Below are positions 8,718 through 18,251 of a stretch of DNA of 64,000 nucleotides, in pieces. How positions within the stretch are numbered: position 1 is the stretch's first letter; the number at the start of each line of letters is the position of its first letter. The stretch is from Stappia albiluteola (GTDB taxonomy: Bacteria; Pseudomonadota; Alphaproteobacteria; Rhizobiales; Stappiaceae), in NCBI RefSeq assembly GCF_014050225.1, contig NZ_JACFXV010000065.1:62001-126000 (forward strand). The letters run 5' to 3'. The notes beneath the pieces are model-generated. The model was not told where the DNA came from, did no database searches, and worked only from the letters and a program-made list of their open reading frames with translations. A program made the translations under genes and the position numbers.

Positions 8718-9200
8718 ATGTTCTTTCTTCTCAGAACGGCATTCTGGATCGGACTGGTCATCCTTCTTCTGCCGATCGATACCGGTGACAACGGCGACAG
8801 TTCCGCGAGCATTTCGCCGGTCGAAGCTTTCGTCGCCGCGCAATCGACCGTAAGCGACATTTCCGGCTTCTGCAGCCGCAATCCGGCCACCTGCCAGACC
8901 GGCGGCCAGGCGCTGCAGGCCTTCGGCGCGAAAGCGCGCGAAAGCGCCCGCCTCGTCTACGAATACCTGGACAGCGCCACCACCGAACCGACCGGACAGC
9001 AGGCCTCATCCGGCCAGGGTACCCTTTCGGCAAGCGACTTCGAGGCGGAATGGATCGCGCCCGAAAGTCTCGAACTGCCGACGATCACCGGTTCGATCGC
9101 CGTCGAGCCTGCTCCGCAAGCTGGTCTGGAAAAGGCACCGTCATCCGAGGCGGTGGCCCTGCCCACGCCCAAGCCCGCCAACCGCGAGCGCAAAGCCTGA
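8718..9200 (+). CDS. DUF5330 domain protein
   Basis: A 160-residue protein beginning with a hydrophobic segment (FFLLRTAFWIGLVILLLP) that acts as signal or anchor. A conserved-looking core follows with two Cys in DISGFCSRNPATC and FGAKAR, then a Pro/Ala/Glu-rich variable tail ending PTPKPANRERKA. This architecture fits the rhizobial DUF5330 family of unknown function. A strong terminator lies 50 bases after its stop, so it is a single-gene unit. Confidence 0.75.
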   Translation: MFFLLRTAFWIGLVILLLPIDTGDNGDSSASISPVEAFVAAQSTVSDISGFCSRNPATCQTGGQALQAFGAKARESARLVYEYLDSATTEPTGQQASSGQGTLSASDFEAEWIAPESLELPTITGSIAVEPAPQAGLEKAPSSEAVALPTPKPANRERKA

Positions 9201-9251
9201 GACACCGGCGTCTGCGAATTTCATTCAGCCGAACTGGCGGTCTATCCGCCG

Positions 9252-9300
9252 CGCTGCGGGCCGTTCCTGCCCTTAAGGCCCGCAGCGTTTCTCTTTTTTC
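9252..9300 (+). terminator. Rho-independent terminator after DUF5330 gene
   Basis: A perfect 11-bp stem (CGCTGCGGGCC at 9252-9262 with GGCCCGCAGCG at 9277-9287), a 14-base loop, followed by TTTCTCTTTTTTC. Confidence 0.85.
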
Positions 9301-9381
9301 ATGATCCTGCAATTGCGGCCGTCATTTGCATCCGGCCGAACAATAGCTATATGACCGGTCAGATAGAAAACATCGCACCAG

Positions 9382-9834
9382 ATGAAGAGACACAACGGTC
9401 ACATGGCGGCGCAGCTGGACGAAATCCTTGAGAACTTCGACTTCCTGGACGACTGGGAAGACCGCTACCGCTATGTCATCGAGCTTGGCAAGACGCTGCC
9501 GGAGTTTCCCGACGAAGCTCGCACGGAGGAAAACAAGGTGCGCGGCTGCGTATCGCAGGTCTGGCTGACGCGCACGGTCGAACCCGACGCGTCCGGCGCG
9601 CCGGTCATCAGCTACAAGGGCGACAGCGACGCCCATATCGTACGCGGGCTGGTCGCCATCGTCCTGGCCGTTTTCTCCGGACGAACCGCGAGGGAAATCA
9701 TTGAGACCGATATCGACGCATTGTTCGACCGCATCGGCCTTCGCGAGCACCTGACGCCCCAGCGCTCCAACGGGCTCAAGGCAATGGTGGAACGCATTCG
9801 CAGCGATGCCCGCATGGCGCTGACGGCCGCCTGA
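9382..9834 (+). CDS. sufE: SufE family Fe-S assembly protein
   Basis: A SufE-type protein (150 residues, or 143 from the second ATG at 9403). SufE accepts sulfur from the SufS desulfurase and passes it on for iron-sulfur cluster assembly. The conserved acceptor region is present: EENKVRGCVSQVWL with the sulfur-accepting Cys, then DSDAHIVRGLVAIV and L-PQRSNGL near the end. No clear ribosome site separates the two possible starts; the second (MAAQLDEI) fits family length better. No other suf genes are visible nearby. Confidence 0.9.
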   Translation: MKRHNGHMAAQLDEILENFDFLDDWEDRYRYVIELGKTLPEFPDEARTEENKVRGCVSQVWLTRTVEPDASGAPVISYKGDSDAHIVRGLVAIVLAVFSGRTAREIIETDIDALFDRIGLREHLTPQRSNGLKAMVERIRSDARMALTAA

Positions 9835-9846
9835 CATCATTCCATA

Positions 9847-10353
9847 CTACTTCTTCAATCCGTAGTGGCGGGCCAGCCGATCCAGCGCCAGGGTAAGTAC
9901 GAGCTTGGCCGAACGCGCGGGCCAGCGGCGCTCGCTCTCCACCGTTTCCAGCCCTTTCAGGAAACAACAGACGTCGACCAGGACGCCGGAAAGTTCCGGC
10001 CCGACGGTGGCAAGCGCCCTCTCCACCCTCGCCCTTGCATCCAGCGTCTCGTCACTCAGATCCCTCAGCCCCTTCGACCCGCTATCCGTCTTCGGCTCGC
10101 CCCAGCGCATCGAGGCAAGGCCGGGGCGGATTGCCGCGAAGCTGTAGTCGCCGCGAAGCCGCTCCCCGGCTTCGAACTGAGCCGCGTCGATGAGCGGCTT
10201 GCCGGCCTTGCCCTTTCGGAAATGCAGCCAGGCCAGCGGACTTTCCTTCAGGTTGACCATCGCCGAATGCCGGCCGCCGCGACCGTCGGAAAAGTCCCGT
10301 AGCACACGCACCTGATGCTGCATTCGCACCCCCTCGCCCGCAGCCGCAGTCAT
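9847..10353 (-). CDS. DUF6456 family protein
   Basis: A 168-residue soluble protein with features I associate with DUF6456: N-PLAWL-RK-G-P-L-ID, FEAGERLR-D-F, MRWGEP and a C-terminal GLE-E-R-WP-RSAK-VL-LAL-LARHYG. The C-terminal part looks like a helix-turn-helix. Its start overlaps the stop of the upstream DnaA-domain-like gene (ATGA), so both are made from one message. Role unknown; coupling to a DNA-binding protein suggests regulation or replication control. It converges on sufE. Confidence 0.65.
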   Translation of the reverse strand: MTAAAGEGVRMQHQVRVLRDFSDGRGGRHSAMVNLKESPLAWLHFRKGKAGKPLIDAAQFEAGERLRGDYSFAAIRPGLASMRWGEPKTDSGSKGLRDLSDETLDARARVERALATVGPELSGVLVDVCCFLKGLETVESERRWPARSAKLVLTLALDRLARHYGLKK

Positions 10354-10775
10354 TGACCGGCCTCCGGCCCGGCGACCGCGGTGGCAAGCACCTTCAGTCC
10401 GGCCCCGACAGCCTCTTCCAGGCTTGTCGTTAGCAGATCGAAAGCCGGATCATCCCGCTTGTCCTCCACCAACCGGCATGCATACGCCGCAGTCGTCCGG
10501 TCCCGCCCGAAACGCCTGCCGACATCGGTCAGAGACATGCCAAGCACCACGTGCGCAAGATACATCGCGACCTGCCGGGCCTGCGCAACTTCGGCACGCC
10601 CTCGCTGAGGCGCATGAAGAGAAACGCCCGGCAGTGCGAACACCGCCCGGACACAGCCCTCGATCACCGGGATCGGATCAATCGCTGACGCCCCCGCATC
10701 CCCCGCGCGCAGCCCGCAGATCGCTCCGGGGATCGCGGGGGTGACCGCCTGCCCGGGCTCAAACTCGACCCTCAT
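10350..10775 (-). CDS. Stand-alone DnaA domain IV-like DNA-binding protein
   Basis: A 141-residue protein. The segment RQVAMYLAHVVLGMSLTDVG followed by RRFGRDRTTAAYACR closely follows the signature of DnaA domain IV, the part that binds DnaA boxes, but no AAA+ ATPase domain is present. Starting at the ATG at 10775 gives AAGGAG eight bases upstream; a TTG at 10781 is less likely. It is translationally coupled to the DUF6456 gene. It may bind DnaA-box-like DNA to modulate replication or transcription; this is inference from the motif. Confidence 0.7.
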   Translation of the reverse strand: MRVEFEPGQAVTPAIPGAICGLRAGDAGASAIDPIPVIEGCVRAVFALPGVSLHAPQRGRAEVAQARQVAMYLAHVVLGMSLTDVGRRFGRDRTTAAYACRLVEDKRDDPAFDLLTTSLEEAVGAGLKVLATAVAGPEAGQ

Positions 10776-10823
10776 CTTCAACGCTCCTTGAATAGGAATT
10801 TTTTCTCATATTAGAAGGAGCAA

Positions 10824-11231
10824 ATGCCGCACGGGGATAACTTAAGCGCGATCCCGAAAGCCGCCCGCCCATTGCCTCAAAATCATCCCCGGGCGCTCCG
10901 GGCATGCCATTCTGGTTACATGCAAGGCATTGATAATAATCACAGCATGGAAATTGCAGAGGCTGCGGGAAGCGGCGTCATGGGCGACGCAAGCCGCCCC
11001 GGTGCATGCCCGTCACGAGCCCTCTGCGATCCGGTTGCCGCCGAGCAGGACGCCCCTCCGGTTCAGGCGATTTCAAAACTCGAAAGGGCCATTGCCGCCG
11101 AGCGGCAAAGGGGCAAGGACGGGCACTGGAGTTTCGACGCGAACCGGTTGATTGGCCTGATGCTGGCTCTGGAGCGAGCCGCGGGCGCGAAGACCGGCCC
11201 GACACCGGGCGGCAGGACGAGACAGGACTGA
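10824..11231 (+). CDS. Hypothetical protein
   Basis: A 135-residue ORF with AAGGAG three bases before the ATG at 10824. The first 75 residues look low in structure; the C-terminal half (KLERAIAAERQRGKDGHWSF and then DANRLIGLMLALERA) is regular, helical and looks conserved. No known family is recognised. ATGs at 10920 and 10947 would give shorter proteins that keep the helical part. It diverges from the DnaA-like gene and ends at a shared terminator with mucR. Confidence 0.5.
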   Translation: MPHGDNLSAIPKAARPLPQNHPRALRACHSGYMQGIDNNHSMEIAEAAGSGVMGDASRPGACPSRALCDPVAAEQDAPPVQAISKLERAIAAERQRGKDGHWSFDANRLIGLMLALERAAGAKTGPTPGGRTRQD

Positions 11232-11239
11232 AAACGAAA

Positions 11240-11270
11240 ACGCCGCGCTCGGGGCGCGGCGTCTCTTGCT
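11240..11270. terminator. Bidirectional terminator between hypothetical gene and mucR
   Basis: A perfect 9-bp stem, ACGCCGCGC (11240-11248) with GCGCGGCGT (11254-11262), five-base loop. On the minus strand it is followed by TTTTCGTTTT, making a good mucR terminator; on the plus strand the tail is CTCTTGCTTG. Confidence 0.8.
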
Positions 11271-11293
11271 TGTTCCGTATCGCTAAGACGCGA

Positions 11294-11710
11294 TTACTTG
11301 CCGCGCTTGCGCTGCTGGCCGAGGCCCATCTTCTTGGCCAGCTCGGAGCGGGCCGAAGCGTAGTTCGGCGCAACCATCGGATAATCCGCCGGCAGGCCCC
11401 ACTTCTCGCGATACTCTTCCGGCGTCATATCGTAATGCGTACGCAGATGGCGCTTCAGCGACTTGAACTTCTTGCCGTCTTCCAGGCAGATGATGTAGTC
11501 CGGCGTCACCGACTTCTTCACCGACACGGCCGGCTTAAGCGGCTCCGGCTCCTGCTCGACCGGCGAGCCGCTCGTACGCTGCAGGGCCTGGTGCACCTCG
11601 TTGATGAGGTTTGCAAGATCGGAAGATGCCACTGTGTTGTTGCTAACGTAAGCGGCCACAATATCTGCCGTAAGATCGATCAGATTGTCCCCGGCAATAG
11701 CGTCGGTCAT
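11294..11710 (-). CDS. mucR: Ros/MucR family transcriptional regulator
   Basis: A 138-residue protein of the Ros/MucR family. The C-terminal zinc-finger domain is visible ([19 protein letters not shown] then [18 protein letters not shown]), with the Cys and two His ligands. The N-terminal part ([14 protein letters not shown]) matches the oligomerisation region. MucR controls exopolysaccharide, motility and cell-cycle genes in rhizobia and silences AT-rich DNA; it usually represses itself. The long AT-rich region upstream fits autoregulation. Confidence 0.95.
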   Translation of the reverse strand: MTDAIAGDNLIDLTADIVAAYVSNNTVASSDLANLINEVHQALQRTSGSPVEQEPEPLKPAVSVKKSVTPDYIICLEDGKKFKSLKRHLRTHYDMTPEEYREKWGLPADYPMVAPNYASARSELAKKMGLGQQRKRGK

Positions 11711-12069
11711 TTTCTCACCCGTGATTTCTATTTAGTGTGCGGTCATCCAGAGCCGAAGAAAGCGACATTAATACATAAGAAGACAACATTTCGACGATGT
11801 CTGTCCCGTTACTTTCCGTCGATTCCTTCAAGCTAAACTCATGCGTCGTATATAAGGGAGGCTCTGCTAACTAACAAGCCGAAAAAACAAGTTTTCGACC
11901 CTACTATCGCGTCATTTTGAGGAATTCGAATAATCAAATTGAAGCTTTAAAACTATGTTTGCCACTTTAAAAGCCAGTAGCGACACTATCATCAAGTGTG
12001 CGCGAGCGATTCGCGCCATCGTGAATTTTCGCGAAAAAGCGCAGTTTTTCTAGCCTGACAGCCGGAAAA
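11711..12069. other. AT-rich region upstream of mucR
   Basis: About 360 bases between mucR and the end of the pha operon, with many T/A steps and runs such as GAAAAAACAAG and TTTTCGCGAAAAAG. It must contain the mucR promoter and leader. No ORF with a ribosome site, no tRNA and no convincing terminator for the pha operon was seen. MucR-family proteins favour AT-rich DNA with T-A steps, so autoregulatory sites are plausible here. Confidence 0.5.
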
Positions 12070-12417
12070 TCAGACTTTCGTCTCATCTTCAGGCTCGGCC
12101 AAAGCGTCGATTCTCGTGTCCGCACAAGGCTTGTAGCCCACCTCATAGGCGGCTTTGGCGAGCAAATGTGCCGCTACGGGAGCGGTGAGAAGAAAGAAGA
12201 CGACACCGGCGGCAGCGCGAGTAATCACATCGATTTGATGCGCATGAATAGCTAGTGCGATCAGCATAAGGCCGGAACCCAGTGTGCCGGCCTTCGAGGC
12301 TGCATGCATGCGCATGTAGACGTCCTTCAGCCGGATGATGCCAATCGACGCCACCAGAGAAAAGAGCGCGCCGATCACCAGTACGATACCGACGAGAACC
12401 TCGAAAAAATCGTTCAT
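12070..12417 (-). CDS. phaG: Pha/Mrp cation:proton antiporter subunit G
   Basis: A 115-residue protein, last gene of the operon. Three membrane helices are visible, with the MnhG/PhaG traits [20 protein letters not shown] and [14 protein letters not shown]. It is part of the multi-subunit Na+ or K+/H+ antiporter in the inner membrane. Its start codon overlaps the phaF stop (4 bases). The acidic C-terminal tail (EPEDETKV) is short. Confidence 0.92.
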   Translation of the reverse strand: MNDFFEVLVGIVLVIGALFSLVASIGIIRLKDVYMRMHAASKAGTLGSGLMLIALAIHAHQIDVITRAAAGVVFFLLTAPVAAHLLAKAAYEVGYKPCADTRIDALAEPEDETKV

Positions 12418-12770
12418 TGGCCGGACTCCCTGCGCAGTTCGCTTTCCCTGATTTCCGCCATCACCGTGGCGTCTCCCGCCATGCCGCGGTTGAGCACGAA
12501 GCGGGCGAAGGCAACGGTGGCAAGGAACCCGACCAGGCCGAGCGCGATGGCTATATCGATATAAAGGTAGTAGTCCGTGTGCACGCCGATCGCGGCAATG
12601 AAGCCGATACCGACGGCGACCAGCATGTCGAGCGCCACCACCCGGTCCGGCAGTGTCGGGCCGCGCACGATACGGATGACGATCAGCAGCAGCGAGATGC
12701 TGAGCAGCGCCAGCGATACGCGCACGCAGACATCGAGAAAGGCGGTTGAAAGGTCCACTCCGTCGATCAT
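12414..12770 (-). CDS. phaF: Pha/Mrp cation:proton antiporter subunit F
   Basis: A 118-residue membrane protein with three helices and the family features [16 protein letters not shown] and [21 protein letters not shown]. The start at 12770 overlaps the phaE stop by four bases, so I chose it over the longer open frame. In the antiporter complex subunit F lies next to G and E. Confidence 0.92.
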   Translation of the reverse strand: MIDGVDLSTAFLDVCVRVSLALLSISLLLIVIRIVRGPTLPDRVVALDMLVAVGIGFIAAIGVHTDYYLYIDIAIALGLVGFLATVAFARFVLNRGMAGDATVMAEIRESELRRESGQ

Positions 12771-13243
12771 CGGAAAGCCTCCAGTATCCGCCGTTCGAAG
12801 GCGTTCTTGATGTCGTCGATCGTCGCCTGCGGGTCCGGAACGTCGATGCAATGGACATAGATCGTCCTGCGGTCGTTGGAGACGTCGACAGACAGGGTAC
12901 CTGGCGTCAGCGTGATCAGATTGGCAAGCATCGTGATCTCGAAATCCCGGTCGACCGTCAGCGGATAGGCGATAATGCCGGGCTGCAAATCGATCTTCGG
13001 CCGCAGGACGATGCGCGCCACGCGCCACGCCGACAGCACCAGTTCATAAAGGAAGATCAGCGCGAGACTGCCAACCTTGTAGGAGCGGGAGAAATAGCCC
13101 GCCGTGCCGACCTGCTCGCGGATCAGGTAGAGCACAAGCGAGCCGAGCACGAAGCCGAAGCCCAGATTGACGATGTCGAAAGTGCCTGTCACCGCGCCCC
13201 AGGCGAGCGCCAGCAGGATGTTGATCAGAAAAAGGCCGGTCAT
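12767..13243 (-). CDS. phaE: Pha/Mrp cation:proton antiporter subunit E
   Basis: A 158-residue subunit with two or three N-terminal helices and a soluble C-terminal domain carrying the MnhE pattern [22 protein letters not shown]. Start and stop both overlap neighbours by four bases, so expression is tightly coupled to phaD and phaF. Confidence 0.93.
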   Translation of the reverse strand: MTGLFLINILLALAWGAVTGTFDIVNLGFGFVLGSLVLYLIREQVGTAGYFSRSYKVGSLALIFLYELVLSAWRVARIVLRPKIDLQPGIIAYPLTVDRDFEITMLANLITLTPGTLSVDVSNDRRTIYVHCIDVPDPQATIDDIKNAFERRILEAFR

Positions 13244-14820
13244 AGGCTGCCTCCGAAGACGGCGCGCACATAGCCAAGCGGATCGACGAGACCGCTCGCT
13301 CCACGTCCCGAGATCTGGAAGAACGGTTCAGGCAAAACACCAAGCAGCACCACGAGGGTGAGCAGCACGCCGAGCGGCAGCCAGACGGCCGCGCGCGTGA
13401 GCACCGGGTCAGCCGCAGGCAGGGCGACCGCGCCGCCGTCCACCGTCCCCTCGGCGCCACCCCGCCAGAAGGCGAAGACCCAGACGCGCCCGACGGCGAT
13501 CGAGGTCAGCAGGCCCGTGAGCAGGATCGTGCCGGCGAGCCAGCCGTGACCCGTGGCAAGGGCAGCATCGACCAGGATGACCTTAGGCCAGAAGCCGGAG
13601 AAAGGCGGCAGGCCTGCGACGCCGAAGGCAAGCACCAGGAAGACGGCCGCAAAGGCGGGGCTTGCACCGTAAAGGCCGCCGAGCTTGCGCAACGAATAGG
13701 AGCCGCCCATCGAATGCATGATGCCGGCGGCCATGTAGAGCGCCGTCATCACGATCACCGAATGGATCGCGTAGAAGATGGTGCCCGCCACCGCCGCGGT
13801 GGTGCCGATGGCGAGGCCGGCCAGCATCGAGCCGATGCCGGAAATGACCAGATAGCCGAAAAGCCGCCGAATGTCGGTCTGCGCCAGCGCGCCGAAGATG
13901 CCGGTGATCATGGTGGCGATTGCGACCAGCGCGATCACGTCGGTCAGCGCAATCCGGGCTTGCGGCATAAGCAGGATGAAAATGCGCAGCAGGGCGTAGA
14001 CACCGACCTTGGTCAACAGGCCCGCAAAGACGGCGGAAACGACGATGCGCGGCGTGTGATAGGACGCCGGCAGCCAGAAATTGACCGGAAAGGCCGCGGC
14101 CTTCATGCCGAAGGCGAGCAAATAGAGCACGGCGATGGACGCAAGCGGGCCGGTGAGCCCGCTTTCGCGCGTCTTGATGGCAATATCGGCCATGTTGAGC
14201 GTGCCGAAAAGGCCATAGAGCAGGCCGGTCGAGATCAGGAACAACGTGGTGGCGATGATGTTGAGCACCGCGTATTTGACCGCGCCGTCGAGTTGCTCCT
14301 TTTCATTGCCGAGCACCAGCATGCCGAAGGAGGAAATCAGCAGCACCTCGAACCAGACATAGAGATTGAAGATATCCCCGGTCAGGAAGGCGCCGCACAC
14401 CCCGGTCATAAGCAGCAGCAGGAAGGGATAGAACCCATAGCGCCGCCCGCTGGTATCGATATCGACTGCGCCGTAGATGCCAGCCGCCAGCGCCACGATG
14501 GATGCCGTCAGCGCAAGGGCTGCACCGGTAATGTCGGCGGTGAAGGCGATGCCGAAGGGCGGCAGCCAGCGGCCCATCACCATGTTGACAACGCCCTTGT
14601 CCAGCACATGGACAAAGAGGCCGCCGCAGGCCAACACAAGCAACGTCAGGAAGAGGATCGCAACACGGGGCTGCGCCTCGGTGTTCTTGCGCGCCATCAG
14701 GCAGATGGCGCCACCCAGGATCGTCAGGATCGACGGCGCCACCACCAGCCAGTCGGCGGGCAAGGTGGGATCGATGACGATCGCCCGGGCGAGGTCCACG
14801 CCGGTCGCGGGAGTAGCCAT
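13240..14820 (-). CDS. phaD: Pha/Mrp cation:proton antiporter subunit D
   Basis: A 526-residue polytopic protein of the complex I NuoL/M/N-like family (proton_antipo_M), with about 14 helices. Signature stretches are seen: GDIFNLYVWFEVLLISSFG, GMKAAAFPVNFWLPASYH, and IRRLFGYLVISGIGSMLAG. It is one of the two proton-translocating subunits. The true start is the ATG at 14820, two bases after the phaC stop; the longer open frame upstream reads into phaC out of frame. Confidence 0.95.
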   Translation of the reverse strand: MATPATGVDLARAIVIDPTLPADWLVVAPSILTILGGAICLMARKNTEAQPRVAILFLTLLVLACGGLFVHVLDKGVVNMVMGRWLPPFGIAFTADITGAALALTASIVALAAGIYGAVDIDTSGRRYGFYPFLLLLMTGVCGAFLTGDIFNLYVWFEVLLISSFGMLVLGNEKEQLDGAVKYAVLNIIATTLFLISTGLLYGLFGTLNMADIAIKTRESGLTGPLASIAVLYLLAFGMKAAAFPVNFWLPASYHTPRIVVSAVFAGLLTKVGVYALLRIFILLMPQARIALTDVIALVAIATMITGIFGALAQTDIRRLFGYLVISGIGSMLAGLAIGTTAAVAGTIFYAIHSVIVMTALYMAAGIMHSMGGSYSLRKLGGLYGASPAFAAVFLVLAFGVAGLPPFSGFWPKVILVDAALATGHGWLAGTILLTGLLTSIAVGRVWVFAFWRGGAEGTVDGGAVALPAADPVLTRAAVWLPLGVLLTLVVLLGVLPEPFFQISGRGASGLVDPLGYVRAVFGGSL

Positions 14821-14822
14821 GA

Positions 14823-15200
14823 TCAGTATCCTTGCGGCGGAGCGGCATCGCCAACCGGCTCGGCGACGCGCATCTCGTTGGCATCGTCGGTGCCGAGTTC
14901 CTGATAGGCGCGGAAGGCCAGCACCAGCAGGAAGGCGAAGAAGGAGAAGGAAATCACGATTGCCGTCAGGATAAGCGCCTGCGGCAGCGGATTGGCGGTC
15001 GCCTCCAGCGGCGTCACGGCCTCCGGCGGAATGACCGGCGGCACTTCGCGCGTCAGCCTGCCCGACGTGAAAATCAGCAGGTTGACCGCATTGCCGAGGA
15101 TGCCGATGCCGAGCAGGATGCGCACGATCTGCCGCGACATGACCAGGTAGACGCTGACTGCAAAGAAGAGCCCGATCAGGATGGAGAAGGTGGCTTCCAT
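14823..15200 (-). CDS. phaC: Pha/Mrp cation:proton antiporter subunit C
   Basis: A 125-residue NuoK-like subunit with three helices; LLGIGILGNAVNLLIF and PQALILTAIVISFS are typical. The ATG at 15200 shares a base with the phaB stop. The C-terminal tail of about 25 residues is acidic and Pro-rich. Confidence 0.93.
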   Translation of the reverse strand: MEATFSILIGLFFAVSVYLVMSRQIVRILLGIGILGNAVNLLIFTSGRLTREVPPVIPPEAVTPLEATANPLPQALILTAIVISFSFFAFLLVLAFRAYQELGTDDANEMRVAEPVGDAAPPQGY

Positions 15201-15619
15201 CAGTCGCTCTCCCTTTCTTCCAGCCCCAGCGCGATCGAGCCGATCGCCCCGACAACGACAAAATACACGCCAATATCGAAGAACATCGGCGTCGACAGCG
15301 GCACCTCCACCCCGAAGGCGTGGATATAGAGCCACTGGCTGGTCATGAAGGGCTGGCTGACGAACAGCGACGGCAGTCCGGAAACCGTGGCCAGGAACAG
15401 CCCGAAGCCTGAAATGGTCATCGGATGGAAACTGATCGCCCGGCGAACCGCAGCCACACCGCAGGCAATACCGTAGATGGCGAAGGCGGAAGCGGCGATC
15501 AGTCCGCCAATGAAGCCGCCGCCGGGCTCGTTATGACCGCGCAGCAGCACGAAGATGGAAAACAGCACCATCAGCGCGGCGAGATAAGGCGCGATCGTGC
15601 GGAATATGACCGTCCTCAT
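15200..15619 (-). CDS. phaB: Pha/Mrp cation:proton antiporter subunit B
   Basis: A 139-residue subunit with four helices and the MnhB traits [20 protein letters not shown] and a conserved glycine-rich turn. It is encoded separately from subunit A, so this is a seven-subunit operon rather than one with a fused AB protein. It overlaps phaA by four bases. Confidence 0.92.
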   Translation of the reverse strand: MRTVIFRTIAPYLAALMVLFSIFVLLRGHNEPGGGFIGGLIAASAFAIYGIACGVAAVRRAISFHPMTISGFGLFLATVSGLPSLFVSQPFMTSQWLYIHAFGVEVPLSTPMFFDIGVYFVVVGAIGSIALGLEERESD

Positions 15620-18009
15620 GACGCTGCCTCCTTATGCTTGATCGCGGGCTTCACCGGTTGCTCCGTTGCCGGCGCCACATCCTCGCGCTGGCGCCTTGGG
15701 CGGACGCGGATCAGTGCCAGCACGGCAAGGCCCGTTACCATGACGACCGAGATTTCGCCCAGCGTATCGAAGCCGCGGAAGTCGACGATGATGACGTTGA
15801 CGATGTTGCGGCCATGGGCGATTGCCCGGCTGTACTCGGCAAAGAAATCAGAGAGCTTGCTGTCGAAGGGCAACTCGGTGATCTGCATCAGCAATGCCCC
15901 GAAGCCGAAGCCGATGGCAATCGCGATTGCGCCGTCGAAAACCCGATGGACGACCCGGCGGTGGTCGCGCGGGGCGAGATTGAGCCGCGTCATCACCAGC
16001 GCCAGGATGACGACCGAAAGCGTCTCCACCATGAACTGGGTGAAGGAAAGATCCGGCGCGCCGAAGAGCATGAAGATCAGCGCCACCGCGAAGCCCTGGA
16101 TGCCGAGCGAGACGATTGCCGTGAGCCGGGTGCGCGCGGTGAGTACGGCGACCAGACCAGCGGCGGCGATCGCAAGCACCGTCCACTCATAGAAACGGAA
16201 ATCCGGCACCGACGGGACCTGCGGCCACGAACCGGTGAGTGCTGGAGGAACCAGAAGCGCTAGCGCTGTGACCGCGAAGGTCAACACCAGATAGACCTGC
16301 AGCCTGCCGCCCTGCACGATGCGGGTTACGCCAGTCGAGAGGCTGACGATGCCGGCAATCGCCTGGTCGAACCCCTTGTCCGGCCCCCAACCTATGGCCT
16401 GAAGCAGCCTGAACATGGCATGCCGCAGGGCATCGAGGCGGAGATAGAGAGCGACGCCGAGCGCAATCGTGATCAGCGACAGGAACAGCGGCGCACCGAT
16501 GTGTGTGGGCATGAGATGCAGGTTGAGGGCGTGGGCCTCGCCGAGGATCGAGCCGACCGTGGGCCCGATCAGCGTCTCGCCGGTCCAGTGAGCGGTCAGG
16601 GCGAACAGAAGCCCGAGGATGGAGAGCACGACCGGCCCGGCGATGAGCAGTATCGGCCCCTCATGCGCATGCTTCGGCGTCTCAACCTTCACGCCTGTGA
16701 AGGGACGAAGCGCAACGGCGGCGGCAATGACGAGCATCAGGGCGTTACCGACGACGGCAGTAGCCGTCAGCAAGGCGGACGCGCCGCCTTCGCCCCAGAT
16801 CCCTTCATAGAGATATTCCTTGGCGATGAAGCCGATGAAGGGCGGCAGGCCCGACATGGAAAGGCCCGCAAGACAGGCGGCGGCAAAGGTGATCGGCATC
16901 GCCTTGCGCAAGCCGCCGAGACGGGTGATGTCGCGCGTGCCGGCTTCGTGATCGATGGTGCCGGCGACCATGAAGAGCGCGCCCTTGAAGAGCGAATGGG
17001 CGAAGAGATAGAGCGCCGCGCCTTCGATCGCCTTGTCGATGCTGGTGCCGGTCAGCATGACCAGCAAGCCGAGCGAGGCGACGGTCGTATAGGCGAGCAT
17101 CAGCTTCAGGTCGGTCTGGCGCACGGCAAGCAAGGTGCCGACGATCAGCGTCGTGCCGCCGAACAGCGGCAGCACGAAAGTCCACAGCTCCGTATCGCCC
17201 AGCACCGGCTGGACCCGCATGAGAAGATAGACACCGGCCTTCACCATGGTCGCGGAATGGAGATAGGCGGAGACGGGCGTTGGCGCTTCCATGGCGTTGG
17301 GCAGCCAGAAATGGAAGGGAAACTGCGCCGACTTGGTGAAGGCTCCACCCAGTACCAGCAGGAAGACGACGGGATAGGCGCCACTTTCGCGCAGCAGGTC
17401 GCCGCTGGCCAGCACCGCCGACATGTTGGCCTCGCCCGTGAGACCCATGATCAGCAGGAAACCGGCGAGCAGCGCCAGTCCGCCGCCGCCGGTGACGACC
17501 AGCGCCTGAAGCGCCGCCCGCCGCGAAGCCATACGCAGATGGTCGAAGCCGATCAGCAGGAAGGAGGTGATCGACGTCAGCTCCCAGAAGACGAAAAGCG
17601 TGATCAGGTTGTCGGCCGTCACAAGGCCGAGCATCGATCCCATGAACATGAAGATGAAGGAGAAGAAGCGCCCCTGATGCGGATGCCCCTTCAGGTAGCC
17701 GCCCGAATAGAGGACGATGAAAGTGCCAATGCCGGATATCAGCAGCGCGAACAGCGAGGACAATCCGTCGATATAGAAGGACAGCGTCAGCCCGTAGCTC
17801 GGCGCCCAGTCGGTGGACGGGGCGAACACCGCCCCTTGCGCGACAAGGCCGGCGAGCCCCGCGAAATGCAGGAAGACCACCGCCGGCACGATCGCCAGTA
17901 CCCAGGCTGCATTGTGCTTGAGATGGCGGGTCACGGCAGGGGCGAATATTGCGGCCACGAAGGGCGCCAGGACGGCAAACAGTGTCGCCTCGGGTCCGAA
18001 AAGTGGCAT
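15616..18009 (-). CDS. phaA: Pha/Mrp cation:proton antiporter subunit A
   Basis: A 797-residue NuoL-like subunit, first gene of the operon. The N-terminal two thirds carry the proton_antipo_M core ([38 protein letters not shown]), and the last third has the extra helices of the DUF4040/MbeB-like region typical of long MrpA proteins. The start at 18009 has GGGGAGG upstream; a start 10 codons earlier lacks support. The complex exchanges Na+ or K+ for protons and supports pH and salt tolerance; K+ transport is known for rhizobial Pha, but the ion here cannot be read from sequence. Confidence 0.95.
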   Translation of the reverse strand: MPLFGPEATLFAVLAPFVAAIFAPAVTRHLKHNAAWVLAIVPAVVFLHFAGLAGLVAQGAVFAPSTDWAPSYGLTLSFYIDGLSSLFALLISGIGTFIVLYSGGYLKGHPHQGRFFSFIFMFMGSMLGLVTADNLITLFVFWELTSITSFLLIGFDHLRMASRRAALQALVVTGGGGLALLAGFLLIMGLTGEANMSAVLASGDLLRESGAYPVVFLLVLGGAFTKSAQFPFHFWLPNAMEAPTPVSAYLHSATMVKAGVYLLMRVQPVLGDTELWTFVLPLFGGTTLIVGTLLAVRQTDLKLMLAYTTVASLGLLVMLTGTSIDKAIEGAALYLFAHSLFKGALFMVAGTIDHEAGTRDITRLGGLRKAMPITFAAACLAGLSMSGLPPFIGFIAKEYLYEGIWGEGGASALLTATAVVGNALMLVIAAAVALRPFTGVKVETPKHAHEGPILLIAGPVVLSILGLLFALTAHWTGETLIGPTVGSILGEAHALNLHLMPTHIGAPLFLSLITIALGVALYLRLDALRHAMFRLLQAIGWGPDKGFDQAIAGIVSLSTGVTRIVQGGRLQVYLVLTFAVTALALLVPPALTGSWPQVPSVPDFRFYEWTVLAIAAAGLVAVLTARTRLTAIVSLGIQGFAVALIFMLFGAPDLSFTQFMVETLSVVILALVMTRLNLAPRDHRRVVHRVFDGAIAIAIGFGFGALLMQITELPFDSKLSDFFAEYSRAIAHGRNIVNVIIVDFRGFDTLGEISVVMVTGLAVLALIRVRPRRQREDVAPATEQPVKPAIKHKEAAS

Positions 18010-18251
18010 GAGCCTCCCCTGCGCAAGTGAGTACGGCACGAATCAGCAAAAGCCGATCGCGAATTGCTTATTATGTTGCCTCGCTTAAGTCATCGCTGAC
18101 ATATATGTGCGAATGCGCAGGGGCAAGGGGGTTTGGCTGTCGAAGTAGTGACTGAGAGGTCGCAATCGGTGATTTGGCCACAACAGAATAGCGCCGGCGC
18201 CAGGCTGCATTGTTCTCGCTGGAGGAGCCCGGAGACAGCGAAAGCCCGCCC

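Noticed and set aside
13546-18030. Very long plus-strand open frames opposite the pha operon (13546-14904 and 16420-18030)
   Set aside because: They are rich in Arg, Gln, Asp, His and Gly, have no family pattern, and mirror the codon usage of the well-defined phaD and phaA genes on the other strand.
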